A DNA stretch of 33,185 bases, from positions 1 through 33,185 of the forward strand of contig CAZLGW010000049.1 in the NCBI GenBank assembly GCA_964559125.1, given 5' to 3'. The stretch comes from Ravibacter sp964559125. GTDB lineage: Bacteria; Bacteroidota; Bacteroidia; Cytophagales; Spirosomataceae. A program made the translations under genes and the position numbers. Below the pieces are notes generated by a model, which saw nothing but the letters and a program-made list of their open reading frames with translations, was not told the DNA's origin and searched no databases. Position 1 is the stretch's first letter, and each line of letters begins with the position of its first letter. Of this stretch, positions 23,370 through 32,072 are shown in pieces.

Positions 23370-26078
23370 ATGAAGAATAAGAAGCTTCTCTTCCTGGCAC
23401 CTGTAGCGGTAGTTTTTTTTGTTTTCTTCCTACCTGAAAAGGAAGTGGACTTCAGCCGCGAGGTGAAGCCCATCCTGAACAAGCATTGTATCTCCTGTCA
23501 TGGCGGGGTGAAAAAGAACGGCGGCTTCAGCGTTCTTTTTGAGGAAGAAGCTTTAGCAGCTACCGAATCGGGCCGGCCGGCTATTATTCCCGGCGACGCC
23601 AGGCACAGCGAGTTTATCCGGAGACTAACGTCCGACGATCCCGATGAGCGCATGCCTTACAACGCGGCACCCCTGGCGAAGAAAGAGATAGATATCCTGA
23701 AACGCTGGGTAAAACAGGGGGCAAAATGGGGACAGCACTGGGCCTATTCCTTACCCGAACGGGTGGAAATCCCCCGGAAAGACGACGGGCTTACCGGAGT
23801 GGATTATTTTATAAGAGAAAAGCACCGGGAAAAGGGGGTGTCTTTTTCGCCCGCGGCAGACACGATTACTCTTCTTCGCCGGTTGTACCTGGATGTGACA
23901 GGGCTTCCGCCTACACCTGAGGATGTCCGTACCTTTCTGGCCGACAAAGGGGAAGATGCCTATGAAAGGCGCGTAGACAGCTTGCTGGCCTCACCGCGTT
24001 TTGGCGAGAAATGGGCTTCGTGGTGGCTGGATATGGCCCGGTATGCCGACAGTAAAGGGTATGAAGCAGACCTTACCCGGCAAATATGGCCCTACCGCGA
24101 CTGGGTGATCAGGGCGTTCAATGCCGATAAGCCTTTTGACGAATTCACGATCGAGCAGCTTGCCGGCGACCTGCTGCCGGCTCCGACACGTGATCAGTTG
24201 ATTGCCACCGCCTTTCACCGCAACACAATGACCAATGATGAAGGCGGTACCGACAACGAGGAATTCCGGGTATCGGCCGTGATCGACCGGATCAATACAA
24301 CCTGGCAGGTGTGGCAGAGCACTACCTTCGAATGCGTCCAGTGCCACAGTCATACCTACGATCCCTTCCGGCAGAAAGAATATTACCGGTTCATGGCCTT
24401 TTTCAACAACACGCGTGATGAGGACACGGTAGAAGAATATCCGAAGCTTCGTTTTTACGAGGAAGAAGATTCGACCCGTGTCGCGGCGATTCTGGATTGG
24501 GTAGCTGCCCGTTCTGAAAGCGAAGTATCGTCTGCCGAAAAGTTCATGAAAGTGCTGGAGCCGAAAATCAACGCCTACTATGCAGACGAAATACAAAACG
24601 GGGCCTTTTCTGCGGTCAGGTGGCTGGCTCTCCGTCATGGAGGAAGCGCGAGGCTGAGAGACATCCGGATGGACGACCGCAACTGTTTCTATTTTCGCTA
24701 TACGGTGTCTTCACCGGGCGGGACATTGGAGGTCCGGCTGGACAGTATTCAGGGACAGGTAATAGCGAAGACTACGTTGTCTGTTACCAAAGGCCTCCAG
24801 GTAGGAGTCGTGCCTGTTTCCCCGGTAGCTGGAAGGCGAAACCTGTACCTGGTTGTGAAAAATCCCCGGCTACCTGCTGATAAAGAGGCCGTCAGGATCG
24901 AATGGATAGCTTTCCGCAAAAGCCTTCCGGGCATGGGAGAACCCGGCTACGAGCAGGTAGAAAAGGCGCATCTTGAGTTGCTGAGCAAAAGTACTCCGGC
25001 AGTGCCGATCATGACCGAAAACCCTCCGGATATGCACCGGGTTACCCAAGTCTTCGAGCGGGGCAACTGGCTGGTACATGGCGAAAAAGTAGAGCCTGAT
25101 GTACCCGAAGCGCTGCATGATTTCCCTTCGGATGCACCCCGTAACCGGCTGGGGCTGGCGCGCTGGCTGGTAAGCAGGGATAACCCGCTGACAGCGCGTA
25201 CGATCGTAAACCGGTTCTGGGAGCAGGTGTTCGGGCGAGGCCTGGTGGAGACCCTGGAGGATATGGGGACACAGGGCAGTGAGCCTACGCATCCGGAATT
25301 GCTTGACTGGCTGGCGCTGCGTTTCATGAACGAAATGAACTGGAGTATGAAATCGCTGGTGAAGGAGCTCGTTTTGTCGCGAACCTACCGGCAAAGCTCC
25401 CGGACGAACGGGGAATTACTGGCGAAAGACCCTGCCAACCGGTACTATGCCCGGGGACCACGCTTCCGGTTGCCGGCCGAGCAGGTGAGAGACCAGGTGC
25501 TGGCGGTAAGCGGGTTGCTGAGTACAAAAATGTACGGCCCCAGTGTAAAGCCCTACCAGCCGGATGGTATCTGGATGGCAGCCTACAGCTCGGAGCGATG
25601 GGTGCAAAGCGAAGGTGAGGATGCTTACAGGAGGGGAGTTTATACTTTCCTGAAACGTACCAGCCCCTACCCCTCTTTCATGACTTTCGACGCTTCCAGC
25701 CGTGAAGTGTGTACGGTGCAGCGGATCCGTACAAACACACCTTTGCAGGCGCTGGTGACGCTCAATGATCCGGTTTACATGGAAGCCGCCACTGCGCTGG
25801 CCGAACATATGGAAAAGCTGGGAGGAGAAGATGTACGCAAGGCCATCTCGACAGGTTATCAACAGGCTATGCTGAGGAAGATTCCCGAAGAAAAGCTGAA
25901 GGTTTTTGAGCAACTGTATAAGAATGCATACGCCGAATATAGAGCCGATTTTCCTGCAGCCGTGAAGCTGCTTCGGAAGGAAGGGACTGAGTATCACCCT
26001 TCGTTAGTTCGCCTGGCGGCGTATACGATTGTCGCCAATACGATTTTGAATCTGGACGAATTTTTAACAAAGCTGTAA
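23370..26078 (+). CDS. PSD1 / DUF1549-DUF1553 cytochrome-like exported protein
   Basis: A large exported protein of the family first noted in planctomycetes. A signal anchor (LLFLAPVAVVFFVFFLP) is followed by a cytochrome c-like domain (about 27-120) with heme motif C40-ISC-H44 and candidate axial M95 in ERMPYN. DUF1549 follows (about 145-360), containing a second heme-type motif, ECVQCHSHTYDPF (C322, C325, H326). DUF1553 spans roughly 590-860 (NRLGLARWLVSRDNPLTART, RIRTNTPLQALVTLNDPVYM). At 902 residues it is complete. The function is unproven; it is usually paired with a DUF1501 gene, which here is distant (4434-5912). No gene overlaps it and the next gene on this strand is 237 bases away. 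Confidence 0.9.
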   Translation: MKNKKLLFLAPVAVVFFVFFLPEKEVDFSREVKPILNKHCISCHGGVKKNGGFSVLFEEEALAATESGRPAIIPGDARHSEFIRRLTSDDPDERMPYNAAPLAKKEIDILKRWVKQGAKWGQHWAYSLPERVEIPRKDDGLTGVDYFIREKHREKGVSFSPAADTITLLRRLYLDVTGLPPTPEDVRTFLADKGEDAYERRVDSLLASPRFGEKWASWWLDMARYADSKGYEADLTRQIWPYRDWVIRAFNADKPFDEFTIEQLAGDLLPAPTRDQLIATAFHRNTMTNDEGGTDNEEFRVSAVIDRINTTWQVWQSTTFECVQCHSHTYDPFRQKEYYRFMAFFNNTRDEDTVEEYPKLRFYEEEDSTRVAAILDWVAARSESEVSSAEKFMKVLEPKINAYYADEIQNGAFSAVRWLALRHGGSARLRDIRMDDRNCFYFRYTVSSPGGTLEVRLDSIQGQVIAKTTLSVTKGLQVGVVPVSPVAGRRNLYLVVKNPRLPADKEAVRIEWIAFRKSLPGMGEPGYEQVEKAHLELLSKSTPAVPIMTENPPDMHRVTQVFERGNWLVHGEKVEPDVPEALHDFPSDAPRNRLGLARWLVSRDNPLTARTIVNRFWEQVFGRGLVETLEDMGTQGSEPTHPELLDWLALRFMNEMNWSMKSLVKELVLSRTYRQSSRTNGELLAKDPANRYYARGPRFRLPAEQVRDQVLAVSGLLSTKMYGPSVKPYQPDGIWMAAYSSERWVQSEGEDAYRRGVYTFLKRTSPYPSFMTFDASSREVCTVQRIRTNTPLQALVTLNDPVYMEAATALAEHMEKLGGEDVRKAISTGYQQAMLRKIPEEKLKVFEQLYKNAYAEYRADFPAAVKLLRKEGTEYHPSLVRLAAYTIVANTILNLDEFLTKL

Positions 26079-26091
26079 AATAGGGGCACGA

Positions 26092-26145
26092 TCTGGCCTT
26101 TTCCCAGTACACATCCATTTCGGCCAGCGTCATCTCCCGTAACTT
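26092..26145 (-). pseudogene. Possible C-terminal remnant of mazG
   Basis: On the minus strand the frame reads KLREMTLAEMDVYWEKAR, closely resembling the C-terminal end of MazG nucleoside triphosphate pyrophosphohydrolases, which finish with EMTLEEMDxxWEEAK-like sequence. A stop lies a few codons upstream, so the body of the gene is gone, and the original stop also appears lost because the frame runs on into the antisense of the PSD1 gene. It lies 14 bases after the PSD1 stop. Only 18 residues support the match. The rest of the 26079-26315 gap holds the promoter of the next sigma gene. Confidence 0.35.
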
Positions 26146-26238
26146 CCCGCCGGGCTACTCTAGAACACGATTTCGCGATATATCCTAGTAGTGATAGCGC
26201 GATAGCTTTCAGCCCCGGGAAGAAAAATACAACAATAA

Positions 26239-26269
26239 TTGCTAAACTTTATATAAATCCATAAGTTTA
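26239..26269 (+). promoter_or_regulatory. Promoter of the second sigma-factor gene
   Basis: TTG (26239-26241), 20 bases, then TAAGTTTA (26262-26269), one mismatch from TAnnTTTG with consensus spacing. Transcription would start near 26273, about 43 bases before the ATG. This implies housekeeping-sigma control of the regulator gene. Confidence 0.6.
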
Positions 26270-26315
26270 CGAGACTTAACAGACCGCTGTATCGACATCC
26301 TTCTCGGAAAAACAA

Positions 26316-26921
26316 ATGGAAAAGGGGGAGGCATTTGCTGATGATGTATTACTGGCTCAGAAGATCAGTGAGGGGGATTTGTCTGCCTTTACCGAATTGT
26401 ACAAAAAATATCATTCCTATTTATTCGTCTACTCTGTCAGATTTATTGCATCTCCCGAGCTTGCAGAAGAGGTTGTTCACGATGTATTGCTGAAAGTATG
26501 GGAGAACCGGCAGTCGCTTGATCCCAGCCAGTCGCTCAAGGCATATTTAACCAGGATCTGTAAAAACCGGCTTCTCAATGCGCTGCGCGATATGCTGCGT
26601 GAGAAAATCAGGGAGTCTGAGGCATCCGCGCTCAGACCGTCCAGTCACAATGATACCGAAGATTATATCTTTTCTTCGGAATACGAAAAGTCTCTCCAGG
26701 AAGCGATAAGGCAGCTTTCGCCTCAGCGTCAGAAAATCTTCCACATGTATAGGACGGAAGGGAAAACGCTTGACGAAATAGCCGGTGGCCTGGGGATCTC
26801 AAAAGGTACCGTTAAGGACCACCTTCTTAAAACCACCCGCCAACTGAAGGATTTTGTGCGTACTCAATGCGGTATCCCTGCGGAAAGCATTATTCTGATT
26901 TGCACCCTGTTCAATTTATAG
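26316..26921 (+). CDS. ECF RNA polymerase sigma factor (second locus)
   Basis: A 201-residue ECF sigma factor of the type common in Bacteroidota uptake loci. Region 2 lies at about residues 22-92 (DLSAFTELYKKYHSYLFVYS, LAEEVVHDVLLKVWENR) and region 4 at about 126-180 (QEAIRQLSPQRQKIFHMYRT, GLGISKGTVKDHLLKTTRQL). The last 20 residues form a hydrophobic tail (AESIILICTLFNL) not seen in the first sigma factor. FecR follows after 184 bases rather than eight, so this pair is less tightly coupled. It is expected to control the plus-strand SusCD pair. Confidence 0.94.
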   Translation: MEKGEAFADDVLLAQKISEGDLSAFTELYKKYHSYLFVYSVRFIASPELAEEVVHDVLLKVWENRQSLDPSQSLKAYLTRICKNRLLNALRDMLREKIRESEASALRPSSHNDTEDYIFSSEYEKSLQEAIRQLSPQRQKIFHMYRTEGKTLDEIAGGLGISKGTVKDHLLKTTRQLKDFVRTQCGIPAESIILICTLFNL

Positions 26922-27105
26922 GTGATTTTCAGGCTTCCGTTATTCAGCGATACAACCGGATAGAAATAACCTGGCCGATAGCTGACAGCCTGTTACCTAA
27001 GAGCCCCCCGGGTTAAAACTTTCTCAAAAAAAAAATCGTCTTTTTTCTTTTGCCGTGCATGTCTTTCCCGTGCGGTCGGTGTATATATAGAAAAAGGCGA
27101 AAGGA

Positions 27106-28110
27106 ATGGATAGTCAATCATTCAGAATACAAACTTTGTTGCAGAGATTTCTTCGGGATGAGTGCAATGAAGCTGAAATGCGGGAATTATTGCAATATCT
27201 CAACTCCCGGGAGGGGATCAGGGAAGCAGAACAGGAAATGGACGCCCGATTCATGATGCCCGGCGGGATTTCAATAACCCCGGAGGTTTCGGAGAGGATT
27301 CTCGACCGCTTAAGAAATAACGTCGGTCTTACAGAAAAATCGAAAGAAGCTACCGGGGTACCCAATAACTCCCGGAAATACCTGCTCCGTTTTGCTGCTT
27401 CTGTCGCAGGCCTCCTGCTCATGGCAGGGATAGCGTATTTTATTCTGAATAAGGAACAAATGCAGCTCTATACTACCGAAGCCATCCAGAAGCGCACGGT
27501 TATTCTGCCCGACGGCTCGCTTGTTACGCTCAACGGAGGCTCCTCCATATCTTTCAAAGCAGGAGATGCCAGGCGAGAGGTTCTATTGGATGGCGAGGCG
27601 TATTTTGACGTAAAACATGATCCGGAGAAGCCCTTTTATGTGAATACCTCGCAAATAGAGATAAAAGTCCTGGGTACGGCCTTCAATGTGAAATCGTATG
27701 CCGGGGATGACGCCGTGGAAACGACCCTCATAAGAGGTAAGGTGACGGTCAGGAATCTCAGCGGTCCGGAGAAGAATGAAGAAATTGAGTTGATTCCAAA
27801 TCAGCAGGCCGTATTTGACAAAACTACGCTTTTGCTGAACAAGGCCGGGGTCGAAAAGGAAACCGGAACGGCCTGGCATAAGGGAAATCTCGTTTTTGAA
27901 GATGAACCTATTCAGAATATCCTGGAAGAGCTGGGGAAATGGTACGGTGTAAATATCCAGGTAGCCTCTGAATCGAAAGACTGCCGCTTCAATATCTTTA
28001 TTGAAAACGAAACACTCGATGAAGTCCTCCAGCTATTCGACGGGATCAATAACGCACGGGTTATCCAAAACGGTAAAAGAATAAAAATAGAAGGTAAACT
28101 ATGTCAATAG
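27106..28110 (+). CDS. FecR-family anti-sigma factor (second locus)
   Basis: A 334-residue inner-membrane anti-sigma factor. Residues 1-88 are the cytoplasmic sigma-binding part (RIQTLLQRFLRDECNEAEMR), 91-114 the transmembrane helix (YLLRFAASVAGLLLMAGIAY), 122-215 the FecR domain (TVILPDGSLVTLNGGSSISF, DGEAYFDVKHDPEKPFYVNT, VLGTAFNVKSY) and 258-330 a DUF4974 domain. The ATG follows AAAGGA. The 184-base gap before it contains a run of ten A and, five bases later, a T-rich stretch that could pair, but no clear promoter. SusC with its STN domain follows 120 bases downstream. Confidence 0.94.
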   Translation: MDSQSFRIQTLLQRFLRDECNEAEMRELLQYLNSREGIREAEQEMDARFMMPGGISITPEVSERILDRLRNNVGLTEKSKEATGVPNNSRKYLLRFAASVAGLLLMAGIAYFILNKEQMQLYTTEAIQKRTVILPDGSLVTLNGGSSISFKAGDARREVLLDGEAYFDVKHDPEKPFYVNTSQIEIKVLGTAFNVKSYAGDDAVETTLIRGKVTVRNLSGPEKNEEIELIPNQQAVFDKTTLLLNKAGVEKETGTAWHKGNLVFEDEPIQNILEELGKWYGVNIQVASESKDCRFNIFIENETLDEVLQLFDGINNARVIQNGKRIKIEGKLCQ

Positions 28111-28176
28111 TACTCTAAACAAAATACAAAGAAGAAAGCTGATATACAGGGAGTTGTATAGTTCAGTTACAAAATC

Positions 28177-28217
28177 GGGCGCTACCCATCTCGCCAAAGA
28201 TACTTCGAGTAGCACCC
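28177..28217. repeat. Imperfect hairpin in the leader of the second SusC gene
   Basis: GGGCGCTACCC (28177-28187) and GAGTAGCACCC (28207-28217) pair over 11 positions with two mismatches around a 19-base loop, 13 bases before the SusC start. In the mRNA it would lie close to the ribosome-binding region. No T tract follows. The 120-base gap holds nothing else I can identify. Confidence 0.35.
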
Positions 28218-28230
28218 GGGTTTAACAAAA

Positions 28231-31200
28231 ATGATGATTTCACTAAACCTTCACAAAGGTATGAAAATTACTTTATCAGGAAGTTACTGTTTCTTACCGG
28301 AAACACGTCTTTTAAAAATCAAATGGAGCGGTATGCTGGCTTTGCTATTACTTTTCTTCCAGGTAACCCCCAGCCAGGGGCATAGCCCTGTCGCAAAGGA
28401 GGTCAAAATATCGTTATCTCTTGAATCTGCCACATTCAGACAGGTACTGCGGGAAATTGAACGGCAAAGCGAACTGCATTTTTTTTACGCAGCTGACCTT
28501 ATCAATAACAATGAAAAAGTCAATGTGTCCCTCAATGGTTCTTTGGAAAATATATTGGAGGCGCTTTTTGCAGGAAAAGGTATCGCCTGGCAAATAAAGG
28601 GGAAGCAGATAGTGTTGGACCGAGAGAAAAAGAGTAGTCAAAATATTACGTATATATACAATCGTTTAGACCGGACTCCAGCTCTCCCTCAGGTTCATTC
28701 ACCCGCTGCTTACCGTCCCGTTTCAGAAATCCACTTCCCTGAAATCACCGTTAAAGGTAGAGTCACAGACGAAAAAGAAGAGCCATTGCCGGGAGTGAGT
28801 ATTCTGATAAAAGGAACCCAAAGAGGAATGATCACGGATACGGATGGTAGCTTCTCTATTGAAGTACCTGATGAGAGCACGGTTCTGGTATTTTCGTTCG
28901 TAGGGTATTTGAGTCAGGAAGTAGTGATTGGGAACAGGACTAGTCTAGAGGTATTGATGAAAGTGGATGAGAAGAGTTTGGAGGAGGTAGTAGTACTGGG
29001 ATATGGTACCGCCAAGCGATCAACACTTACCTCGTCTATTGCTAAACTGGATTCGAAAGTGCTGGAAACTGGCCTTCGCTCCAATCCTGCACAGGCGCTG
29101 GCAGGTACGATTTCAGGGTTGAGGGTTTCTACAACAACAGGACGCCCGGGTTCTCTGCCCAATATAGTTTTAAGGGGCGGAACCCATTTCGACGGTTCCG
29201 GCAGCCCTTTAATCCTGATGGATGGCCAGGTGAGGGAATCCCTGGCAGATATAAACCCTGAAGACATAGCCAGCATAGAGGTGCTTAAAGATGCCTCTGC
29301 TACAGCCATATATGGGGCCAGGGCCAGTAATGGCGTAATATTAGTTACCTCCAAAAGAGGAAAGAGTGGCAGATCATCTATTTCCATTCAGGCCAAGCGC
29401 GGTACAAGCTACCTGAATATGCCTTATGATTTTTTGAATGCCGAAGACTACATCAAGTGGAGCCGGAAAGGGGTAATGCAAGCCATTATTAATGGTACGC
29501 TGGGGACCGTGGCCTCCAATTCTGCGCTTTCGGCCGTTGGGCCCAGGGGGACCGGTAATCTGTATAAAGACGCCAACGGAAATATCCTGGACGGAAATTA
29601 TGATAGTCGTGCCGTTTGGAGTGTTATGCGGCTTAATGACACCAACAGGGAATTGTTGAGCCAACCGGGATGGAAAACGATGAAAGATGCCGTTCCAACC
29701 AATGCGGCCGGCAATTATGACCCCAACGGCAGCTATGCCGACCTTATCTTCAAGGATTTTAACTACGGCGACTATGGACTGCATAACACCGCGTCGGTAA
29801 AAGAATATAATCTCGGAATGAACGGAGGCAACGATCGGGGCGGGTATTTTGCCAATCTAGGTTATTATAATGAGGATGGGCTGTCACTGAAAACATTCTA
29901 CAAAAGACTTACATTTACGCTCAACGGCGACTATAAAATAAAATCCTGGCTAAAGTCGGAAAGCAATTTCCAGTATAACAGGGCAAACTGGCGGGACCAG
30001 TCGCTGCAAAACGGAGAGGACAATTATTGGGGCCGTATGTTGTCAGCACCTCCTACCATGCGGGGTACTAACGCTAATGGAGAGCTCATTTTGGGGCGTG
30101 ACGCCAGTGACGGCAACCCGGTCATTAACGTGGATAAATACCAGCGCAAAAACCAAACTGACCGTATTACGTTCGGGCAGACGTTTATAGTCAATTTTAC
30201 AAATAGTCTGTATGCACGAATCGGCGCAATCTGGATGAACGATGAGGCATTCCATGAGTCGTTTAACAGGGATTTTCGTGCCGGCTTGTTAAGCTATTCC
30301 AATCCTAACACGGGATGGAACCGTACCCGGGCTTCTTCCTCCAGCTTTGGAAGGACCTACCGACAGACCTATAATGCAACCCTTAACTACGAAACCAGTT
30401 TCCTCGGTAAAAATAATATCAATGCAATGGCTGGTTTCGAATATTTCGATGTTTATGACTACGGCCTCTCTGCTAGCGGAAGCCTGGCTGCTACAGATGA
30501 CTTCCAGGATCTTGCGCTCACTTTAAACAGCCCGACAACACAAACCCGGAATACGGACTCACACCATAACCGAGAACGTATCATATCGCAATTCGGCCGG
30601 ATACTCTATGACTGGGACGGTAAATACCTTGCGAGTTTCACGGTAAGAAGAGATGGCGTATCCCGCCTGGTAGACGATAATCAATACGGAGTTCTCCCGG
30701 CCGCATCAATAGGTTGGCTGTTGCACCGGGAAGACTTTATGCAATCAACGGGGAATTGGCTTTCCTATTTGAAATTACGCGCAAGCTGGGGTAAAAATGG
30801 GAACATTGGCATCGGGACTAGCAACGCTATCGGCCTGTATGAGGTCCAGGGTTCCTATGCCTCGACGAATACCTACAATGGTGTGATCGGATTCTTAAAC
30901 ACTCCTGCTAACCGTGGATTAAGATGGGAAAAAACAAACACTACTGAGATAGGCGGAGACTTCGGGTTCTTAAACAATCGTCTGAATATTTCTGCGGCAT
31001 ATTACAACCGTATCACTTCCGATAAACTGGCATTCGTCGGACTGCCCAATTCATCCGGATTTTCCCAGATGAGAACTAACAACGGAAGTATGCGCAATCG
31101 GGGAGTAGAATTGGAAGCCAGTTATAAAATTCTTCAGGATCAGGATATCAGATGGCAGGTAGGCGCTAATGCCGCCTGGAATAAAAATATCGTATTGAAG

Positions 31201-32061
31201 TTACCTTTCAACGGTAACGAGCGGAACAGACAGGGAGGGCAGCAAATATATAATCCGGCGACAGGAGGCCTTATGTGGGTCGGCGGGCTTCAGGAAGGAA
31301 TGGAATGGGGTGAAATTTTTGGATTTATACCAGAAGGAATTATAAGGGACGAATCTGATCTTCAGAATTACAACAAAATAGATCTGGGAGCAGGAGTAGC
31401 GTACTATAGCACTGCCGCAGGGCGTAATATGGCCAGCCAGAAATTGATTGCCGAACGCAATTTGAACTCCCCTGCTAATTGGGTTACTACTCAATTGGGA
31501 GATGTGATGTGGAAAGATCTGGATCAAAATGATACGATAGACTATCGGGACATGACATCGCTCGGGCGGTCAATACCGCGCTGGACCGGTGGTATCAATA
31601 CAACCGCTTCATGGAAAAACCTTCAGTTGTTCGTACGCTTGGATTTTGCCTTGGGCCATATCCAGCACGACTATATGCAATCCTTTGCCCTGGCAAGCAC
31701 ACAGGGTGAGTTCAATGCCACAACGCTGGTGAAAGAAACATGGACCCCGGAAAATCCCGGTGCAAAATATCCCCGCTATGTATGGGCGGATCAGAATAAC
31801 GGGAAGAACATATTCAGGCCCAGCAATTTCTTCTGGGTTAACTCCGGTTATCTCGCTTTCCGCGAAGTCTCCCTGGGTTATTCGATACCGCCTCTATTGT
31901 TGGATAGGCTCAAAATAGAGAATTTAACGATAACCGCAACAGGACAGAATTTAGGCTACATAACCAATAAGTTACTGAAACTTCCCGAACGAACGGGCAG
32001 TCAGAATAGTGCTTATGTCATTCCGACACAATTTGTTTTAGGGCTTAAGCTGATCTTTTAA
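28231..32061 (+). CDS. SusC/RagA-family TonB-dependent transporter with STN domain (second locus)
   Basis: A 1276-residue outer-membrane transporter. A signal peptide (about 33-50, MLALLLLFFQVTPSQG) is preceded by an unusually long basic leader, so translation may begin at M11 (28261). An STN domain spans about 58-130, followed by a linker of about 40 residues, the regulatory-like domain (173-245, KGRVTDEKEEPLPGVSILIK), a conserved LEEVVVLGYG segment, a plug (about 262-375, with SPLILMDGQVRESLADINPE and VLKDASATAIYGARASNGVI) and the barrel. The barrel sequence differs clearly from the first SusC, so a different ligand is likely. SusD follows 11 bases downstream. Confidence 0.95.
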   Translation: MMISLNLHKGMKITLSGSYCFLPETRLLKIKWSGMLALLLLFFQVTPSQGHSPVAKEVKISLSLESATFRQVLREIERQSELHFFYAADLINNNEKVNVSLNGSLENILEALFAGKGIAWQIKGKQIVLDREKKSSQNITYIYNRLDRTPALPQVHSPAAYRPVSEIHFPEITVKGRVTDEKEEPLPGVSILIKGTQRGMITDTDGSFSIEVPDESTVLVFSFVGYLSQEVVIGNRTSLEVLMKVDEKSLEEVVVLGYGTAKRSTLTSSIAKLDSKVLETGLRSNPAQALAGTISGLRVSTTTGRPGSLPNIVLRGGTHFDGSGSPLILMDGQVRESLADINPEDIASIEVLKDASATAIYGARASNGVILVTSKRGKSGRSSISIQAKRGTSYLNMPYDFLNAEDYIKWSRKGVMQAIINGTLGTVASNSALSAVGPRGTGNLYKDANGNILDGNYDSRAVWSVMRLNDTNRELLSQPGWKTMKDAVPTNAAGNYDPNGSYADLIFKDFNYGDYGLHNTASVKEYNLGMNGGNDRGGYFANLGYYNEDGLSLKTFYKRLTFTLNGDYKIKSWLKSESNFQYNRANWRDQSLQNGEDNYWGRMLSAPPTMRGTNANGELILGRDASDGNPVINVDKYQRKNQTDRITFGQTFIVNFTNSLYARIGAIWMNDEAFHESFNRDFRAGLLSYSNPNTGWNRTRASSSSFGRTYRQTYNATLNYETSFLGKNNINAMAGFEYFDVYDYGLSASGSLAATDDFQDLALTLNSPTTQTRNTDSHHNRERIISQFGRILYDWDGKYLASFTVRRDGVSRLVDDNQYGVLPAASIGWLLHREDFMQSTGNWLSYLKLRASWGKNGNIGIGTSNAIGLYEVQGSYASTNTYNGVIGFLNTPANRGLRWEKTNTTEIGGDFGFLNNRLNISAAYYNRITSDKLAFVGLPNSSGFSQMRTNNGSMRNRGVELEASYKILQDQDIRWQVGANAAWNKNIVLKLPFNGNERNRQGGQQIYNPATGGLMWVGGLQEGMEWGEIFGFIPEGIIRDESDLQNYNKIDLGAGVAYYSTAAGRNMASQKLIAERNLNSPANWVTTQLGDVMWKDLDQNDTIDYRDMTSLGRSIPRWTGGINTTASWKNLQLFVRLDFALGHIQHDYMQSFALASTQGEFNATTLVKETWTPENPGAKYPRYVWADQNNGKNIFRPSNFFWVNSGYLAFREVSLGYSIPPLLLDRLKIENLTITATGQNLGYITNKLLKLPERTGSQNSAYVIPTQFVLGLKLIF
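28771..29007 (+). repeat. Segment shared with first SusC gene (copy 2)
   Basis: This is the counterpart of 20270-20506 on the opposite strand, about 78% identical over 237 ungapped bases. The pair forms an inverted repeat with copies 8.3 kb apart, enclosing both sigma/FecR pairs, the PSD1 gene and the STN-coding ends of both SusC genes. Confidence 0.7.
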
Positions 32062-32072
32062 TTTTAGTCGAC

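Noticed and set aside
23991..24638. Minus-strand open frame of 215 codons inside the PSD1 gene
   Set aside because: It is fully antisense to the DUF1549 region that carries heme and family motifs, and has no start signals or domain of its own.
27029..27055. A10/T-rich stretch between the second sigma and fecR genes as a terminator
   Set aside because: The possible stem is almost only A-T pairs with no GC core, so it is more likely simple low-complexity sequence.
20270..29007. Site-specific invertase system acting on the SusC segments
   Set aside because: No recombinase gene or short identical recombination sites are visible in the window; only homologous recombination could be proposed, and it is unproven.
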